Shown here: one piece after another, positions 1 through 11,043 of the stretch
Numbering within the stretch: position 1 is the stretch's first letter
How the letters are laid out: the number at the start of each line of letters is the position of its first letter
Assembly: GCA_036186865.1 (NCBI GenBank)
Contig: AP025066.1
Location: forward strand, 13,257,360 to 13,321,359
Source of the DNA: Eustoma russellianum
Taxonomy: Eukaryota; Streptophyta; Magnoliopsida; Gentianales; Gentianaceae
Length of the DNA stretch: 64,000 nt
Direction: 5' to 3'
Translations under genes and position numbers: made by a program
Notes under the pieces: model-generated
What the model saw: only the letters and a program-made list of their open reading frames with translations
Database searches by the model: none
What the model was told of the DNA's origin: nothing

Positions 1-264
1 GAATGCCCTGACTAAAGGAGAGTGTGAAGTATGTGAGGTGAACTTGATGCATATGTTTTGCAGAAAAAAATCAGTTTGTAAGACTTGAATGGTATAAGTA
101 TCGTTTTTCAAATAAAATGTCTTTTAAAAATGTATGGCTTTGAAATCATGACAAAAGAGGGAGATCTTTGGAATATGAAAGTTTTGATGAAGTTTAAAAG
201 ATGTTTGAAAAAGGATCAAAAGTTCATTTTATACTTGGAAAATAACAAAGGCTTAAATAAATAA

Positions 265-565
265 GGAAGTAACACCATATCCTGACATAGATATCTAAAT
301 AGGGATCAATATATACAACATACCTTGACATATATCTATAACAGAGATCAATGTATACATCATACTATGACATATATCTCTACATAGATCAATGTATACA
401 TCATACCCGGGCATAGATCGATTAATGTACAACATACCCTCATATAGATCGATCAATATCATCCTGAATTCAAATTGAAACGACAATGTCTAACATGATA
501 CCCTCACATGGATCGATCGATGTATATCATTCTCTCACATATATCGATCACTGTCATCCTGAATT
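265..565. repeat. Degenerate minisatellite built on a CATAGATCGATCAAT-type motif
   Basis: Units of about 30-42 bp repeat the pattern GACATATATC..AGATCAATGTATACATCATA, with later variants carrying ATCGATCGAT. The phrase ATCATCCTGAATTCAAATT recurs near 464 and 551, suggesting a higher-order duplication of about 90 bp. Copies are too diverged for an exact unit count by eye. The array lies in non-coding DNA. Confidence 0.7.
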
Positions 566-1232
566 CAAATTTTTATAGCCGTTGCAAACAAATCTAAGGA
601 AGATTTAAAGTGTTTTCTCGCTCCAATCTTACCCAAATTGATTGTGGCCTTTCTCCTAACATCTCTGATGCTTTCTTGACAATTTTAAACATGCCTATCA
701 TATTCTAAGGTGGCTATGGAGCATCGAAACGAACTATAAGGTGGCTAAAGACTATTTGGACATTTTCAAGACATTTGATTGAGTTGAAGACTTTATGAAG
801 GCTGCAAAAGCGTGGCTCACACCCTCTACATATCATAGAAGCTCAGATGAGGCACATACTTTCATCCTCTTCATGCTTCATCCCATATTGTTGTAAAAAG
901 TTCTCAAAGGTGCAAAAGTGCTTAAAGCTCACTAAGCTCTTGTAGCTTGTATTTATTATTGTACAGTGAGAGTAGAAGTTTAACACAAGAAGAACTAAAG
1001 TATCTAATCTCTTGCTTATGATTTAGACTTATTTGAAAATGTAGTTTCACTACTTCCCCACAACCCATTTGATGAAAGTTCTTCGATAGAACTTTATTGA
1101 AGTTGTGAAGAAGCAAGAAGTGGTTCTTGTTTGTAGCTGTTATTGTTGATGTTGTACAAAATATTTGGTATCGACTCGGGTCATAAAACCCATGATATTT
1201 GGTGATTGACAAGTTAACCTCTATTGAAACGC

Positions 1233-1242
1233 CTATAAATAG
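1233..1242 (+). promoter_or_regulatory. TATA-like motif CTATAAATAG
   Basis: A good plant TATA sequence is followed by C/A-rich leader-like sequence (to about 1320). No reading frame follows it, so it may be the promoter of a decayed repeat. Its assignment is uncertain. Confidence 0.3.
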
Positions 1243-1477
1243 GGTCACTTCACCCACAAGTAAAGGATCTAAACTCAACTTTCACTTGCAAACGTGAGAT
1301 CTTCCCCAAAGTTTGCTTGCTCTAAAAATCTTTAACTGACTTGAGCATCAGAGAAATCTACCGATTTCGAGGTCTGAAGGCCTCTAACTCTTTTTTGTTT
1401 TACTGGAACTCTTAAGTTAACATGTTCAAAGAGCTGTTCCAGTCACTTTTCTATGAAATTCACACACTTAGTCCATT

Positions 1478-1495
1478 TATTTAAGCACAGTTATA
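1478..1495 (+). repeat. Left target-site duplication of the SINE
   Basis: The 18-bp word TATTTAAGCACAGTTATA here is repeated exactly at 1580-1597 on the other side of the insertion. The first T may belong to the SINE tail, giving 17-18 bp. This length is typical of LINE-machinery-driven insertion. Confidence 0.92.
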
Positions 1496-1580
1496 TGATG
1501 CGTATAGTTGCGTACATCCGACCCCTCATACCCTGCTATAGGCGGGAGCCTCTAAGGCAATGAGGTAATGTTGTTGTTGT
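1496..1580 (+). mobile_element. 5'-truncated plant SINE (3' end with TTG-type tail)
   Basis: This 85-bp insertion begins abruptly after the left duplication. It contains TACATCCGACCCCTCATACC and GGCGGGAGCCTC, and ends in GGTAATGTTGTTGTTGT. A G/C-rich 3' body ending in GTTGTTGTT is characteristic of tRNA-derived plant SINEs of the Au/TS type. The tRNA-like head with A and B boxes is absent, so this is a 5' truncation. The exact family cannot be named without a library search. Confidence 0.85.
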
Positions 1581-1767
1581 ATTTAAGCACAGTTATAAAG
1601 ATTCAAGAGTTTCATTCTCTTGGCCCATTATTCATGAAAGTTCGCCCAGAGAAGTGATTGGGTCACCATAGGCAAGGACCAGGCTCCTCAGTATTCATAT
1701 TGGCCATAACTATTAAATTTAATTACAAGGTTATTTTGGTAATTTTAACCCTCTAATTGACCATGAC

Positions 1768-1776
1768 TTATAAAAG
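1768..1776 (+). promoter_or_regulatory. TATA motif in presumed LTR of I
   Basis: TTATAAAAG is followed by purine-rich sequence and a C/T-rich leader. It is consistent with a pol II start in an LTR. Nothing intact is expressed from it in this window. Confidence 0.35.
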
Positions 1777-2224
1777 AAAAAGGGAAAGTGAGAAAATGAC
1801 TCTTCAGCTCTCTGTTAAGCTATTTCTCCAGCAATGTGAAAGAAAAAGGAAAGAAGCCAACTTCTTCATCTACTTCTTCGGAATTCCATAGGAAATCTTC
1901 AATGGAATCCAATCTTCCAGTGAAGGTAAAATATAGAAATTTTCATTAAAGTTTTAGTCAATCACATTAAGGGTTTGAAGCCCCCCCCCCTAATGGTTGA
2001 TTTTGGGCAAGTTTTGGTGTGTAATCATGTGGTTTTGACTATAGGACCTAATTGATTAAATAGGTTGCGAATTTGTGTCAACAGAGGCCACAAACATGGT
2101 CATTTGCTGCTTTTTTTTGGTTGTTATCGGAGGATAAATGTAGGGATTTTCTAACGTAAATTGCTTAGGTTTCATTATTATAATCTTATTATGATATGTT
2201 TTAGTGGTTTAATTTGAAAAAGGG

Positions 2225-2229
2225 TATTT
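2225..2229 (+). repeat. Left target-site duplication of K (TATTT)
   Basis: TATTT precedes the 5' LTR of K and recurs at 19497-19501 directly after the 3' LTR end. The spacing from TATTT to the first well-conserved LTR word is 24 nt, the same as in the 3' LTR. This supports the boundary although the LTR terminus itself has mutated. Confidence 0.75.
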
Positions 2230-3189
2230 GACCATGTAAATTTTGTTTTGGGTCCGACATTAAATAATTAGGAAGCAACTTAAAATACAATTTTATTAAT
2301 TGTATAGATTTATGAGGCATATTTGAATAAAATATAGGTGGAAGAATAGTCAAAAAGTTGAAATTGAGGAAATTAGACTAAAATACCAAAACTACCCCTC
2401 TTCACTTAAATGCTGGGGGAGTTACACAAATTAGTATAACTTCCCATTACACCATTAGGCCATCGGTTACAAAGGACAGGGGAAGAGGACGAAAACGGCT
2501 GAAGGGAGAAAATGAAGAAAGAGAGAAAGAAGAAGAAGAAGAAGAAGAGAAGAAGAAGAAGAGGAAGAAAGAGCGGCCAAACTAGGTTCAACCTTTCCCG
2601 AAATCCTGTAGTACACCCGTAAGACTATCTTGAAACAAAGGCAAGTAATTTTTCTATACGCTTTACGCAAATTTTGATTTGATAGGCCCTATGTTCTTAT
2701 AAAAGAAAATCCGGATCACACATTAGTAACTTTGATTTGTTATGTTAAATTCTTTACTATATGTAGTTGTTGTTGTTAATTGAGTAAGGTCATGTTCTTT
2801 GGGCCAATTTTTGAAAATGGTTATGTTGTGATCTTTGTTGTTAAATATGCCCATAAAAGTGTTATCCGTGATGTGTTCATTGTCTTGGTATAAGTTCTTA
2901 AGTTTACTAACTACACCTTAGATGTTTTGAGAGTATTTGCAGGAAGTTGAAGGATGAATGATGGCATTGTTATAGACTTGTTGTGTTGGAAAGTTTGCAG
3001 ATATATATTGAAAGTTGTGGGTGATAGAAGGTTTAGAGTGGATATTACTTTACATGTTTGAGAATCAATTCATGTTAGTTGTGTGTTAAGCATGATGAAT
3101 TTAGATGGTAAGATTGATCTTGAAGTGTTTAACATGAAAAGGATGAAGAAGAAAGGTGATGGGGAGAAGTTACTGCAGAAAATTGCAAT

Positions 3190-3520
3190 TCGGGAACCGT
3201 CAGAACACTTCGAACACCTACTTTAGGCGCTTCAAGTTACATTAGGCGCCTAAAGTAGGCGTTCAATGTGTCCCAGTGCATCCCAGAACACTTTGAACAC
3301 CTACATTAGGCGCTTCATGTCACATAAGGCGCTTCATGTAGGCGTTCGATGCGTCACAGCACATTCCAGAATACTTCGAACGCATACAAAGGCGTTTGAT
3401 GTCACATAAGGCACTTTATGTAGGCGTTTGATGTATACCAGAACATTCCAAAACACTTCGAACGCCTAGAATAAGCGCTCCAAGTCACTTTAGACGCCTC
3501 CTGAAAGCGTTCCAAGTGTA
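3190..3520. repeat. Repeats of TTCGAAC / AGGCGCTTCATGT words in K 5' LTR
   Basis: Four to five degenerate units combine CCAGAACACTTCGAACACCT with AGGCGCTTCATGT and TAGGCGTTCGATGT. The words also occur as partial inverted copies (AGGCGCCT and TTCGAA are self-complementary). The same block is present in the 3' LTR at about 17410-17740. It is non-coding and probably a structured or protein-binding part of the LTR. Confidence 0.75.
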
Positions 3521-3949
3521 CTGGAAGTTCCTTTTGAACCATTAAGCGCTCCATGTGTGTGAGATACCTTTATTCTCTTCCATTGATCATAAAATACAAG
3601 TGTTTTTAAAGTTTGTTTGAGTTGTAAATATTAAGTGTGAATGAGTAGGGCTAAGTATGAATTCGAAGTGAATTTGCGATACGAAAGGGCATGAAGTGGT
3701 ATGAATGAGGTGTACTTGAGTTGTAAACATTAAGTCTGAATGAGTAAAGTTAGGTATGAATTCAAAGTGAGTTAACAATATGGAAGGACATAAAATGGTA
3801 CGAATAAGGTGTGTTTGAGGAAGTATGAATGAGCAAGGTTAAGTGTGAACTCGAGATGATTTTTGCAATACGAAGGGACATGAAATGGTACGAGCAGGGT
3901 GTGATAGGGGTTCAGGACTTTGTACTTGATATGTAAAGTGTGTGTGCAT

Positions 3950-3954
3950 GTTTA
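3950..3954 (+). repeat. Left target-site duplication of L (GTTTA)
   Basis: GTTTA precedes the TGTTAG start of L and recurs at 12436-12440 after its end. The intact 3' LTR of K reads straight through this site (GCATGTTTACACG near 18171), which confirms it as the insertion point. Confidence 0.97.
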
Positions 3955-5398
3955 TGTTAGTGTATGTGCCCTAGGCCATGATTTGGATATTTATGTTATG
4001 CATTTATTATTAATAAAAGAGATTTTATTATCATTATTGTTGATTAGTATGTTACACAATTTTGATATATGTCCCTGATTCATTATTGTTATGGAGATAA
4101 AATAATTTATAATCAGTATGAGTATTGATTTGATAATCATGACATGATTATGTGTATGGTGATACGAATCAATCTCATAGATACTTGTTAGAGAACAGTG
4201 TATTGGATAGACCCATCATGAGATTGCTACATGGATTAGCGTCATAAGTAAATCTCATGATAGTCATGTTTTAATCCTTTGACTTGAGATTGTCATAGTT
4301 TCTAACATAAGGACTATTATATTTTGACATGATCAAACGTTATCCGTAACTGGATAATAATAAAGGTCATGATTGAATGTGATAGAAATTATGTAGAGGA
4401 TATTGAACAATCAAGATAGAATTTGTCCCTCTCTTTTAAGAGAGATATCTTTGGGCCTCTCGATTAGTGAGACTGTGAAATGCATGGCCGTGCTCAAATG
4501 AATTGATAGTGTGATCAATATCATTTGTTTTATCAGTCTACTTAGAGATCGAGTAATCATATGTTTGAACTATATAAGTATGACGCTGACCATGACTTAT
4601 GTTCAAACTAGATATCGTGTGACAAAGGAATTAATGCATGTACTATTATTAGGCTAGTTGGACTTTACTCGTATTAATTGGGTAGTTGTAATGCCTTGCT
4701 AGAGGCCAATTACGACTTGTTGGTTTAATAGAGATTTAATCAACTGCCAATTAATATGGGCCTATCGGGTCACACACAAGAATGCGTAAGGCTGAAATTA
4801 ATAATATTAATAATATTAATATTGGATATTAATTATTATTATTATTATCGTTTTTAATATTAATAATATTAATATTGGATATTAATTATTATTATTATTA
4901 TTTTCGTTTTTTTGGTGATTATATATACATGTGTGTTATCGGATAATAACGAGAGAATCCATATCTGATATGGATTTTGAATATCCTGATAGAATCCGTA
5001 TCTGATATGGATTTTGATTGGCATCAACTAATCCGATTAGGACTCGGATTTTGATGTCTACGTATGTGTATATATACTTGTGTATCTCGTATACACTAGA
5101 CACACGAAAATACACAAAGTCATCAAAGAAACCCTATAGCCGTTTTTGTGAAAAACCGAGTTCTTCAGCCGCGCCGTTTGAAGAGCTAGGACTCCGGACG
5201 GAAGCGTTCGTGTGGATACGACAGAGGGTGATCGTATTTTCGCACCTACTTCATCTGCGTAATTCGGATCTACAAAGGTAGTTTTCGAGTTTCTTTCATC
5301 GAATTAAACGAACAACATGGATCCTTGGTAGGAAATCGGAGATCAAGTTTTTATTTTCCGCTGCGCGTTTTGCAGTGATCTCGGTTGATTTCCTAACA
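3955..5398 (+). repeat. L 5' LTR (1444 bp)
   Basis: It starts TGTTAG and ends CTAACA. It pairs with 11044-12435. A 53-bp AT-rich block around 4801-4902 occurs twice here but once in the 3' LTR, which explains the length difference. TATA-like words occur near 4918-4930 and 5066-5075. Confidence 0.97.
4798..4905. repeat. 53-bp AT-rich tandem duplication in L 5' LTR
   Basis: Two copies of a block containing AATATTGGATATTAATTATT lie 53 bp apart (the word GGATATT begins at 4824 and 4877). The 3' LTR has a single copy. It arose after insertion or was lost from the other LTR. Confidence 0.9.
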
Positions 5399-5399
5399 G

Positions 5400-5411
5400 T
5401 GGTATCAGAGC
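5400..5411 (+). other. Primer-binding site of L (initiator tRNA-Met)
   Basis: TGGTATCAGAGC lies one base after the LTR end. It is the standard complement to the 3' end of plant initiator tRNA-Met and primes minus-strand DNA synthesis. Confidence 0.97.
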
Positions 5412-7057
5412 CACTTGTTGATTTCGTTTAAATCGATTATATCATGCTTATGTGATTATATGTTTACTGTTTTTCGTATGGCATGATATGTACAAAAACC
5501 CCAACTCGGATTTCATATGATTAGAGAAGAATGGTGTTTTTTCAAATCGTTTTCATGAATGATTTGCATACGGCGGTTTTTGTTTGTCATGTGATGATCA
5601 AAACCGATTCTGTTTATATTAGATATAAACATACGCTATGTGTAAAACCCTATTCGAATCTCATCTGGTGAGAGCGGATTGATGTTTTCAATTCATTTTC
5701 ATCAGATGTTATAATTCGAGATTGTTATATGTGATATAAAGTTTTCGTTTTTCATGAGATGATCAAAAACGATTATGTTTATATCGATATGAACAACCGA
5801 TTGATGGTTCTGTTTTCGTGTTTCGAAAGACAAATTATCAATTCGATGATGATTCTGATTTCTGGTTTCGGATATCGATTTGATTGATATTCTGTTTTAA
5901 GGTTTGCGAATGACAGCCATCGATTCGATCGATGCTTCTATAAGGGTTTACACGTAATCAAAACAGTAAGATCGTTAATATGATTGACGCGTCTGTGTTA
6001 GGGTTTCGAAAAGAAAATTATCAATGCGATTGATACTTTCTGTTTGGCTTCGAGGGGCTCTGCCCCTCGGACCGCCATATGCGTACGCCCTATAGTTCGT
6101 TACCGTGACATTAAGAATGTCAATATATATTTATTTGTTACAATATGTTTGTGCAAAATATATTATAATTGTTGATGTCTTTGCATGGTGCATAGCATGG
6201 CCTCAGGACCTATGTGATTGACTTAGTCATATTTCTGTTTTGGGTTATTATGGCATGCGTGCCGCTGTAGTTTTTTGTTGCATTTTAATATACAATTAGT
6301 TAGGTTTTTCTTTATTATTGTAGTAAATAAAGAATCAAGCTACAAAAGTGGTGATGGCGACACATACCAAGGACGGGTGGATTCCATGGAGATGGAGGCA
6401 CGAGCTCAAGACAAGAAGATATGTATCATTGCAAATGTTGTAATAGGAAGTCTTTCACATAGGGTTTCCTTTATGATCTTCATTTGGTCTCATGAAGATC
6501 ATATTTAGTTTGGCCATGCTATGTCACGTTTACATATTTATCATTTTGTATGAGATGCGTGGATGATAGATTATATATGCATATAGGATGCTACGATATG
6601 ATGATATGCAATGCAAGACATAAACTAAGTTGAACCCTCATCAATAATTTAAGTCTTTATGCCATCCATGTCTTAAACACCTATTAAAACTGGGATTGTA
6701 TTAAAGTAGGTATTGCCAAAGCAATGTGCTTTAAACATTTCTATCTACGTAGGATGAGTAATAGTGCTACTCATATGTTTAAAATTGGTTAGACTTAATT
6801 GGGCTATCAAAACGGTTTTGGGCCCAAGGCATTAGATGGAATCTAACATACAATGATATATGATGTCATTATTCCATAAATTCTAAGAGTTACATGAGAT
6901 GTAATTGGTAAAGAAGTTACCTACCTAAATAACTTAATTTTAAGCGTCATGCCAAAGCTGAGTTTAGAATTAAGTCAAATATGGATCTTAGCTCACTTTT
7001 ATAAATTTTAACCTCATTATTAATAGAGTGTTACTTTGCATGTTTTGTAGATCATAA
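5412..7057 (+). other. L untranslated leader
   Basis: This is about 1.6 kb between the primer site and gag, with no conserved reading frame. Long leaders are normal in BARE/Angela elements. It carries the perfect hairpin at 6051-6069. Several short direct repeats resemble GATGATCAAAACCGATT (near 5594 and 5759). Confidence 0.85.
6051..6069. promoter_or_regulatory. Perfect 8-bp stem hairpin in L leader (CGAGGGGC-TCT-GCCCCTCG)
   Basis: An 8-bp perfect inverted repeat with a 3-nt loop lies in the genomic RNA leader. Such a G/C stem in an AT-rich leader could be a dimerisation or packaging signal. That role is inference. Confidence 0.6.
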
Positions 7058-7864
7058 ATGGCTACTAATAACAATTCCACCTTATCGCTGCTATCAATCC
7101 TTGAGAAGGAAAAATTAAAAGAATGTGAGACTAATATTGTTGATTGGTTTCGAAACTTGAGAATCGTTCTCAAGCAAGAAAAGAAGTCCTACGTGCTCGA
7201 TGACCCTGTCCCTGAACCCCCTCCTGCTGATGCTTCTGTTGCTGTTAAGAACAAATATAAGAAGCATGTGGAAGATTCCAATGACATAGGATGTCTAATG
7301 TTGGCAACTATGTGTTCAGGATTTCAGAAAGACCTGGAACACTTAGAAGCTTATGAGATGAGTGTGCATCTCAAACAAGCTTTCCAACAACAGGCTAGGC
7401 AGGATAGGTTCGACACCGCTGTTGCACTTTTTGACTGTAAGATGTCTGAAGGTGAATCTGTTAGCGCTCATGTTTTAAAGATGAAAGGCTATATAGATCA
7501 CCTTGCAAGACTTGGATATCCTCTGAGTTTGGAACTCGCCACGGATTTGATCCTACACTCTTTGCCTAGCAGTTTTTCTCAGTTCGTTATGAACTACAAT
7601 ATGAATAATATGGAAAAGTCCATTCCTGAGCTACACGGTATGCTCAAAACTGCTGAGGGGAATATCAAAAAACCTACCCATGTATTGAGTGTCAATATCA
7701 GGCCTATGAAAAAGAAAGGTAAAGGCAAGGGTAAGTCCAAAAGTGCGAAGGGTGCAAAAGGGTCCAAGGGTCAAGCTAAACCGAAACCTGGTCCCAAGGC
7801 AAAGGTTCCTAAGAAAGGAATGTTTCCATTGCAACAAGCCTGGGCATTGGAAAAGAAATTGTGA
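7058..7864 (+). pseudogene. gag: L gag (capsid region), frameshifted before the zinc knuckle
   Basis: The product forms the virus-like particle around the RNA. The frame opens at an ATG preceding ILEKEKLKE and DWFRNLRIVLKQEKK, which match the start of Angela/BARE-type gag. A lysine-rich basic stretch follows at about residues 215-255. The zinc knuckle (C-F-H-C, then H and C) comes next at about 7821 but in another frame, so a single-base indel near 7810-7820 separates capsid from nucleocapsid. Without it gag and pol would be one reading frame, as is usual in copia elements. Confidence 0.93.
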
Positions 7865-9149
7865 TGTTTATTTGGAGGAGTTGAAGAAGCTGAAGGGTAG
7901 TGCGACTACATCTTCAGGTATTTATGTTATAGAAATTAATTTATCTACTTCTTCTTCCTGGGTATTAGATACTGGATGTGGATCCCATATTTGTACAAAT
8001 ATGCAGGGGCTCAAAAGGAGTAGGATGCTGAAGAAGGGCGAGGTGGACCTACGTGATGGTAATAGAGCAAGAGTTGCTGCTATAGCTGTAGGGACCTATG
8101 AGCTTGTCTTGCCCAATGGGCTTTTGTTAATTTTAAACAATTGCTTTTATGTTCCTACTATGAGTAGGAATCTTATTTCAGTATCCGTTTTGGATGATGA
8201 ACGTTATTCATTTTTAATTAAAAATAAGAAGTGTTCTATTTTTGATAAAAATGACTTGCTTTATTGTATTGCAAGTAGTTATAATGGCATTTATGTCCTT
8301 AACCTTGATGATTCCAATGACGGTAATATTTATAACATATCTTCAAAGAGAACTAAGCCAAATGAATTAAACCCTACATATTTATGGCATTGTCGCCTTA
8401 GCCATATAAATGAGAAGCGCGTATCTAAACTCCATCAAGATGGATTATTAGATTCATTTGATTTTGAATCATTTGAAAATTGCGAGTCTTGTTTCCTTGG
8501 AAAGATGAAAAAGACCCCTTTTACTGGACATAGTGAAAGGGCTAATGACTTATTGGGCTTGGTACATACAGATGTATGCGGCCCAATCAGCATTAGTGCC
8601 AGAGGAGGATTTCAGTATTTCATTACTTTTACTGATGATTTCAGTAGGTATGGCTATGTCTACCTAATGAAACATAAGCATGAGTCTTTTGAAATGTTTA
8701 GAACTTTTCAAAATGAAGTACAAAATCAACTTGGTAAGACAATTAAAACGCTTCGATCAGATCGAGGTGGTGAATATTTGAGCCAAGAATTTGACCAACA
8801 TCTAAGAAATTGCGGAATCGTTTCACAGTTGACTCCTCCAGGAACTCCACAATGGAATGGTGTTTCTGAAAGGAGAAATCGAACTTTATTAGATATGGTT
8901 CGATCTATGATGGGTCAAGTAGATCTTCCTTTATCTTTTTGGGGTTATGCCTTGGAGACAGCTGCATTCATTTTGAACCGTGTACTATCTAAAGCGGTTG
9001 AAAAGACACCGTATGAGATGTGGACTGGTAAAAGACCCAGTTTGTCTTTTCTTAAGATTTGGGGTTGTGAAGCTTATGTGAAAAGATTAGTGTCAGATAA
9101 GCTAGCTCCAAAATCTATCAAATGTAATTTTGTGGGGTATCCTAAATAA
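7815..9149 (+). pseudogene. pol: L nucleocapsid, protease and integrase segment of pol
   Basis: In the 468-residue frame starting at 7743, a CX2CX4HX4C knuckle lies at residues 27-40 and the aspartic protease motif DTG at 76-78. The integrase zinc-binding residues are H216, H221, C247 and C250. The catalytic triad is D277, D340 (SDRGGE) and E376, with the 35-residue spacing of DD35E integrases. The frame ends in a premature TAA at 9147 (PK-stop-TKGYYFY), and homology continues in the same frame. Protease and integrase residues look intact, so the loss of function is recent. Confidence 0.95.
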
Positions 9150-9908
9150 ACTAAAGGGTACTATTTCTATATTCCCTCAGAGAACAAAGTGTTTGTTGCT
9201 CAAAATGGAGTCTTTTTGGAAAAGGAGTTTCTCTCCAAGAGAACTAGTGGGAGTATAGTACAACTTGAGGAAACTCAAGTTCCACAAGATATCGTTGAAC
9301 CGTCTTTAGAGACGATTTCAGAACCACAAACAGTTGTGGAGCCTGAAAATGTAACACAAGTCCAACGCAGATCTGATAGGATACATCGTCAGCCAGAGAG
9401 ATATGGATTTCTTGTGACTGATGATAGTGAAGTTATGCTCATAGATCAAGATGAGCCTACTACCTATCAGGAAGCTGTGTCTGGTCCAGATTAAGATAGA
9501 TGGCTTGGAGCCATGAATTCTGAGATGCAATCCATGTTTGATAATCAAGTTTGGTCTTTAATTGATCCTCCAGAGGGTATTAAGACTATTGGTTGCAAAT
9601 GGGTTTTCAAGAAGAAAACTGACATGGATGGAAATGTGCAAACCTACAAAGCAAGGCTTGTGGCTAAAGATTTCAAGCAAACTCATGGTATAGACTATGA
9701 TGAAACCTTTTCACCAGTAGCTATGCTTAAGTCTATTCGAATTCTCCTTGCCATTGCAGCATACTATGATTATGAGATATGGCAAATGGATGTCAAAACT
9801 GCTTTCCTTAATGGAAATTTACTCGAGGATGTGTACATGACACAACCTGAGGGTTTTGTAAATCCTAAGAATTCAAAGAAGGTTTGCAAGCTTCAAAGGT
9901 CCATCTAG
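9150..9908 (+). pseudogene. pol: L integrase tail and first half of reverse transcriptase
   Basis: This continues in the same frame as the preceding segment. It covers the integrase C-terminal region, a linker (to the TAA at 9492, SGPD-stop-DRW) and then RT with YKARLVAKDFKQ, DYDETFSPVA and QMDVKTAFLNG, which carries the first catalytic aspartate. A third stop (TAG) ends it at 9906 in SI-stop-GLKQAS, where a tyrosine is normal. All three are single-base nonsense changes with no loss of frame. Confidence 0.95.
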
Positions 9909-10739
9909 GGATTGAAGCAAGCATCTCGAAGCTAGAATCTTCGTTTTGATGAAACAGTTAAGAACTTTGGTTTCATCAAGAATGAAGATGAACCTTGTGT
10001 TTACAAGATGGTTAGTGGGAGTGCAGTAGTGTTTCTTGTCTTATATGTGGATGACATATTGCTTATTGGGAATGATATCCCTACCTTGCAAAAGGTTAAG
10101 GTTTGGTTAGGGAATTCATTTTCAATGAAGGACTTGGGTGAGGCTACCTATATCCTTGGTATCAAGATCTATAGAGATAGATCTAAAAGGATAATAGGCT
10201 TGAGTCAGAGTACATACATAGATAAAATGTTGAAAAGGTTCAACATGCAAGAGTCCAAGAAAGGATTCCTGCCTATGTCCCATGGCATTCATCTTAGCAA
10301 GAATCAATGTCCTAAGACATCTGATGAGCGAGATCGAATGAATAAAATTCCTTATGCTTCTGCTATAGGATCGATCATGTATGCCATGTTATGTACTAGA
10401 CCAGATGTCTCATATCCATTGAGCACAACCAGTAGATATCAAGCTGACCCTGGTGAAGGTCACTGGACAGCTGTCAAGAATATTCTTAAGTACCTCAGAA
10501 GGACTAAAGAAGTATTCTTGGTTTATGGAGGTTTGGATGACGAGTTAGTTGTAAATGGTTACACAGATGCTAGTTTCCAAACCGACATAGATGATTTTAG
10601 ATCGCAGTCCGGTTTTGTATTCACATTGAATGGTGGAGCTGTTAGTTGGAAGAGTTCAAAACAAAGCACTGTGGCTAATTCTACAACAGAGGCTGAGTAT
10701 ATAGCAGCATCAGATGCAGCTAAAGAAGAGTTTGGTTGA
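9909..10739 (+). pseudogene. pol: L reverse transcriptase second half and start of RNase H
   Basis: One more in-frame TAG (9936, a tryptophan position) is followed by an open stretch with YVDD in VLYVDDILLIGND, the RT active site. Next come RT thumb words and the RNase H region with NGYTDASF and STTEAEYIAASDAAKE, carrying its acidic residues. The frame ends at TGA 10737 because of an indel in the run coding AAKEAVWLKKF, and RNase H continues in the next frame. Confidence 0.95.
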
Positions 10740-11023
10740 AGAAGTTCATCACTGAGCTAGGAGTAGTACCTAGCATTGCAAATCCTGTGGACATTTATTG
10801 TGACAACAATGGTGCCATAGCACAAGCAAAAGAGCCTAGGTCTCATCAGAGATCTAAACATATACTCAGGCGGTACCATCTCATTCGAGACATCATCGAT
10901 AGAGGAGATGTCAAGATATGCAAAGTTGACACAAACGATAACATAGCGGATCCATTGACTAAGCCTCTCTCACGGGTCAAGCATGATCAGCACACTAGAT
11001 CTATGGGTCTCAGATATTTGTAG
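10736..11023 (+). pseudogene. pol: L RNase H C-terminus
   Basis: This frame continues KKFITELGVVPS, then YCDNNGAIAQAKEPRSHQRS and HILRRYHLIRDII with VDTNDNIADPLTKPL, the usual end of copia RNase H. It overlaps the previous frame by 4 nt because of the frameshift. It ends 20 nt before the 3' LTR, as expected for a full-length pol. Confidence 0.94.
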
Positions 11024-11030
11024 GCCTAGT

Positions 11031-11043
11031 GCAAGTGAGAGAT
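11031..11043 (+). other. Polypurine tract of L
   Basis: GCAAGTGAGAGAT directly precedes the 3' LTR (TGTTAG). It is the expected place and composition for plus-strand priming. Confidence 0.7.

Larger units (their letters stand above)
1..1477. other. Intergenic or decayed repeat DNA, no gene recognised
   Basis: I see no credible coding sequence here. Short open frames on the minus strand (295-486, 922-1278) have no recognisable domain, and the first is made of minisatellite repeats. The stretch holds the minisatellite at 265-565 and one isolated TATA-like motif near 1233. Its composition resembles the old LTR sequence elsewhere in the window, but I could not find a second copy here, so it remains unassigned. 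Confidence 0.5.
1598..2229 (+). mobile_element. Left remnant of outer gypsy LTR (element I), presumed
   Basis: No gene is present. A TATA motif (TTATAAAAG, 1768-1776) is followed by a leader-like stretch and a GTAAAA donor-like site near 1927, as in long Tekay-like LTRs. K inserted immediately to the right. When K, J and H are excised at their duplications, this stretch becomes continuous with 19502-19854, 26822-27446 and 43457-43829, the last of which ends in an LTR terminus and primer site. The LTR start is not identified. Confidence 0.45.
2230..3954 (+). repeat. K 5' LTR, left part
   Basis: This part matches 16833-18174 closely, except for the stretch near 2655-3026 that the 3' LTR lacks. 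The terminus should be TGT but is mutated. The LTR is split after GTTTA (3950-3954) by element L and resumes at 12441. It contains A/G-rich runs (2506-2575) and the GGCGCTTCATGT repeats at 3190-3520. It is non-coding. Confidence 0.9.

Noticed and set aside
922..1278. Open frame of 118 codons on the minus strand
   Set aside because: No recognisable domain and no second copy. It lies over a plus-strand TATA-like region and is most likely chance.
600..1480. Possible endogenous pararetrovirus promoter
   Set aside because: A TATA word with a leader was the only hint. I found no coat, movement or RT motif nearby, so the assignment is not supported.
1981..1990. Poly-C run
   Set aside because: A simple homopolymer without context. 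It may be a sequencing-sensitive site but says nothing about function.
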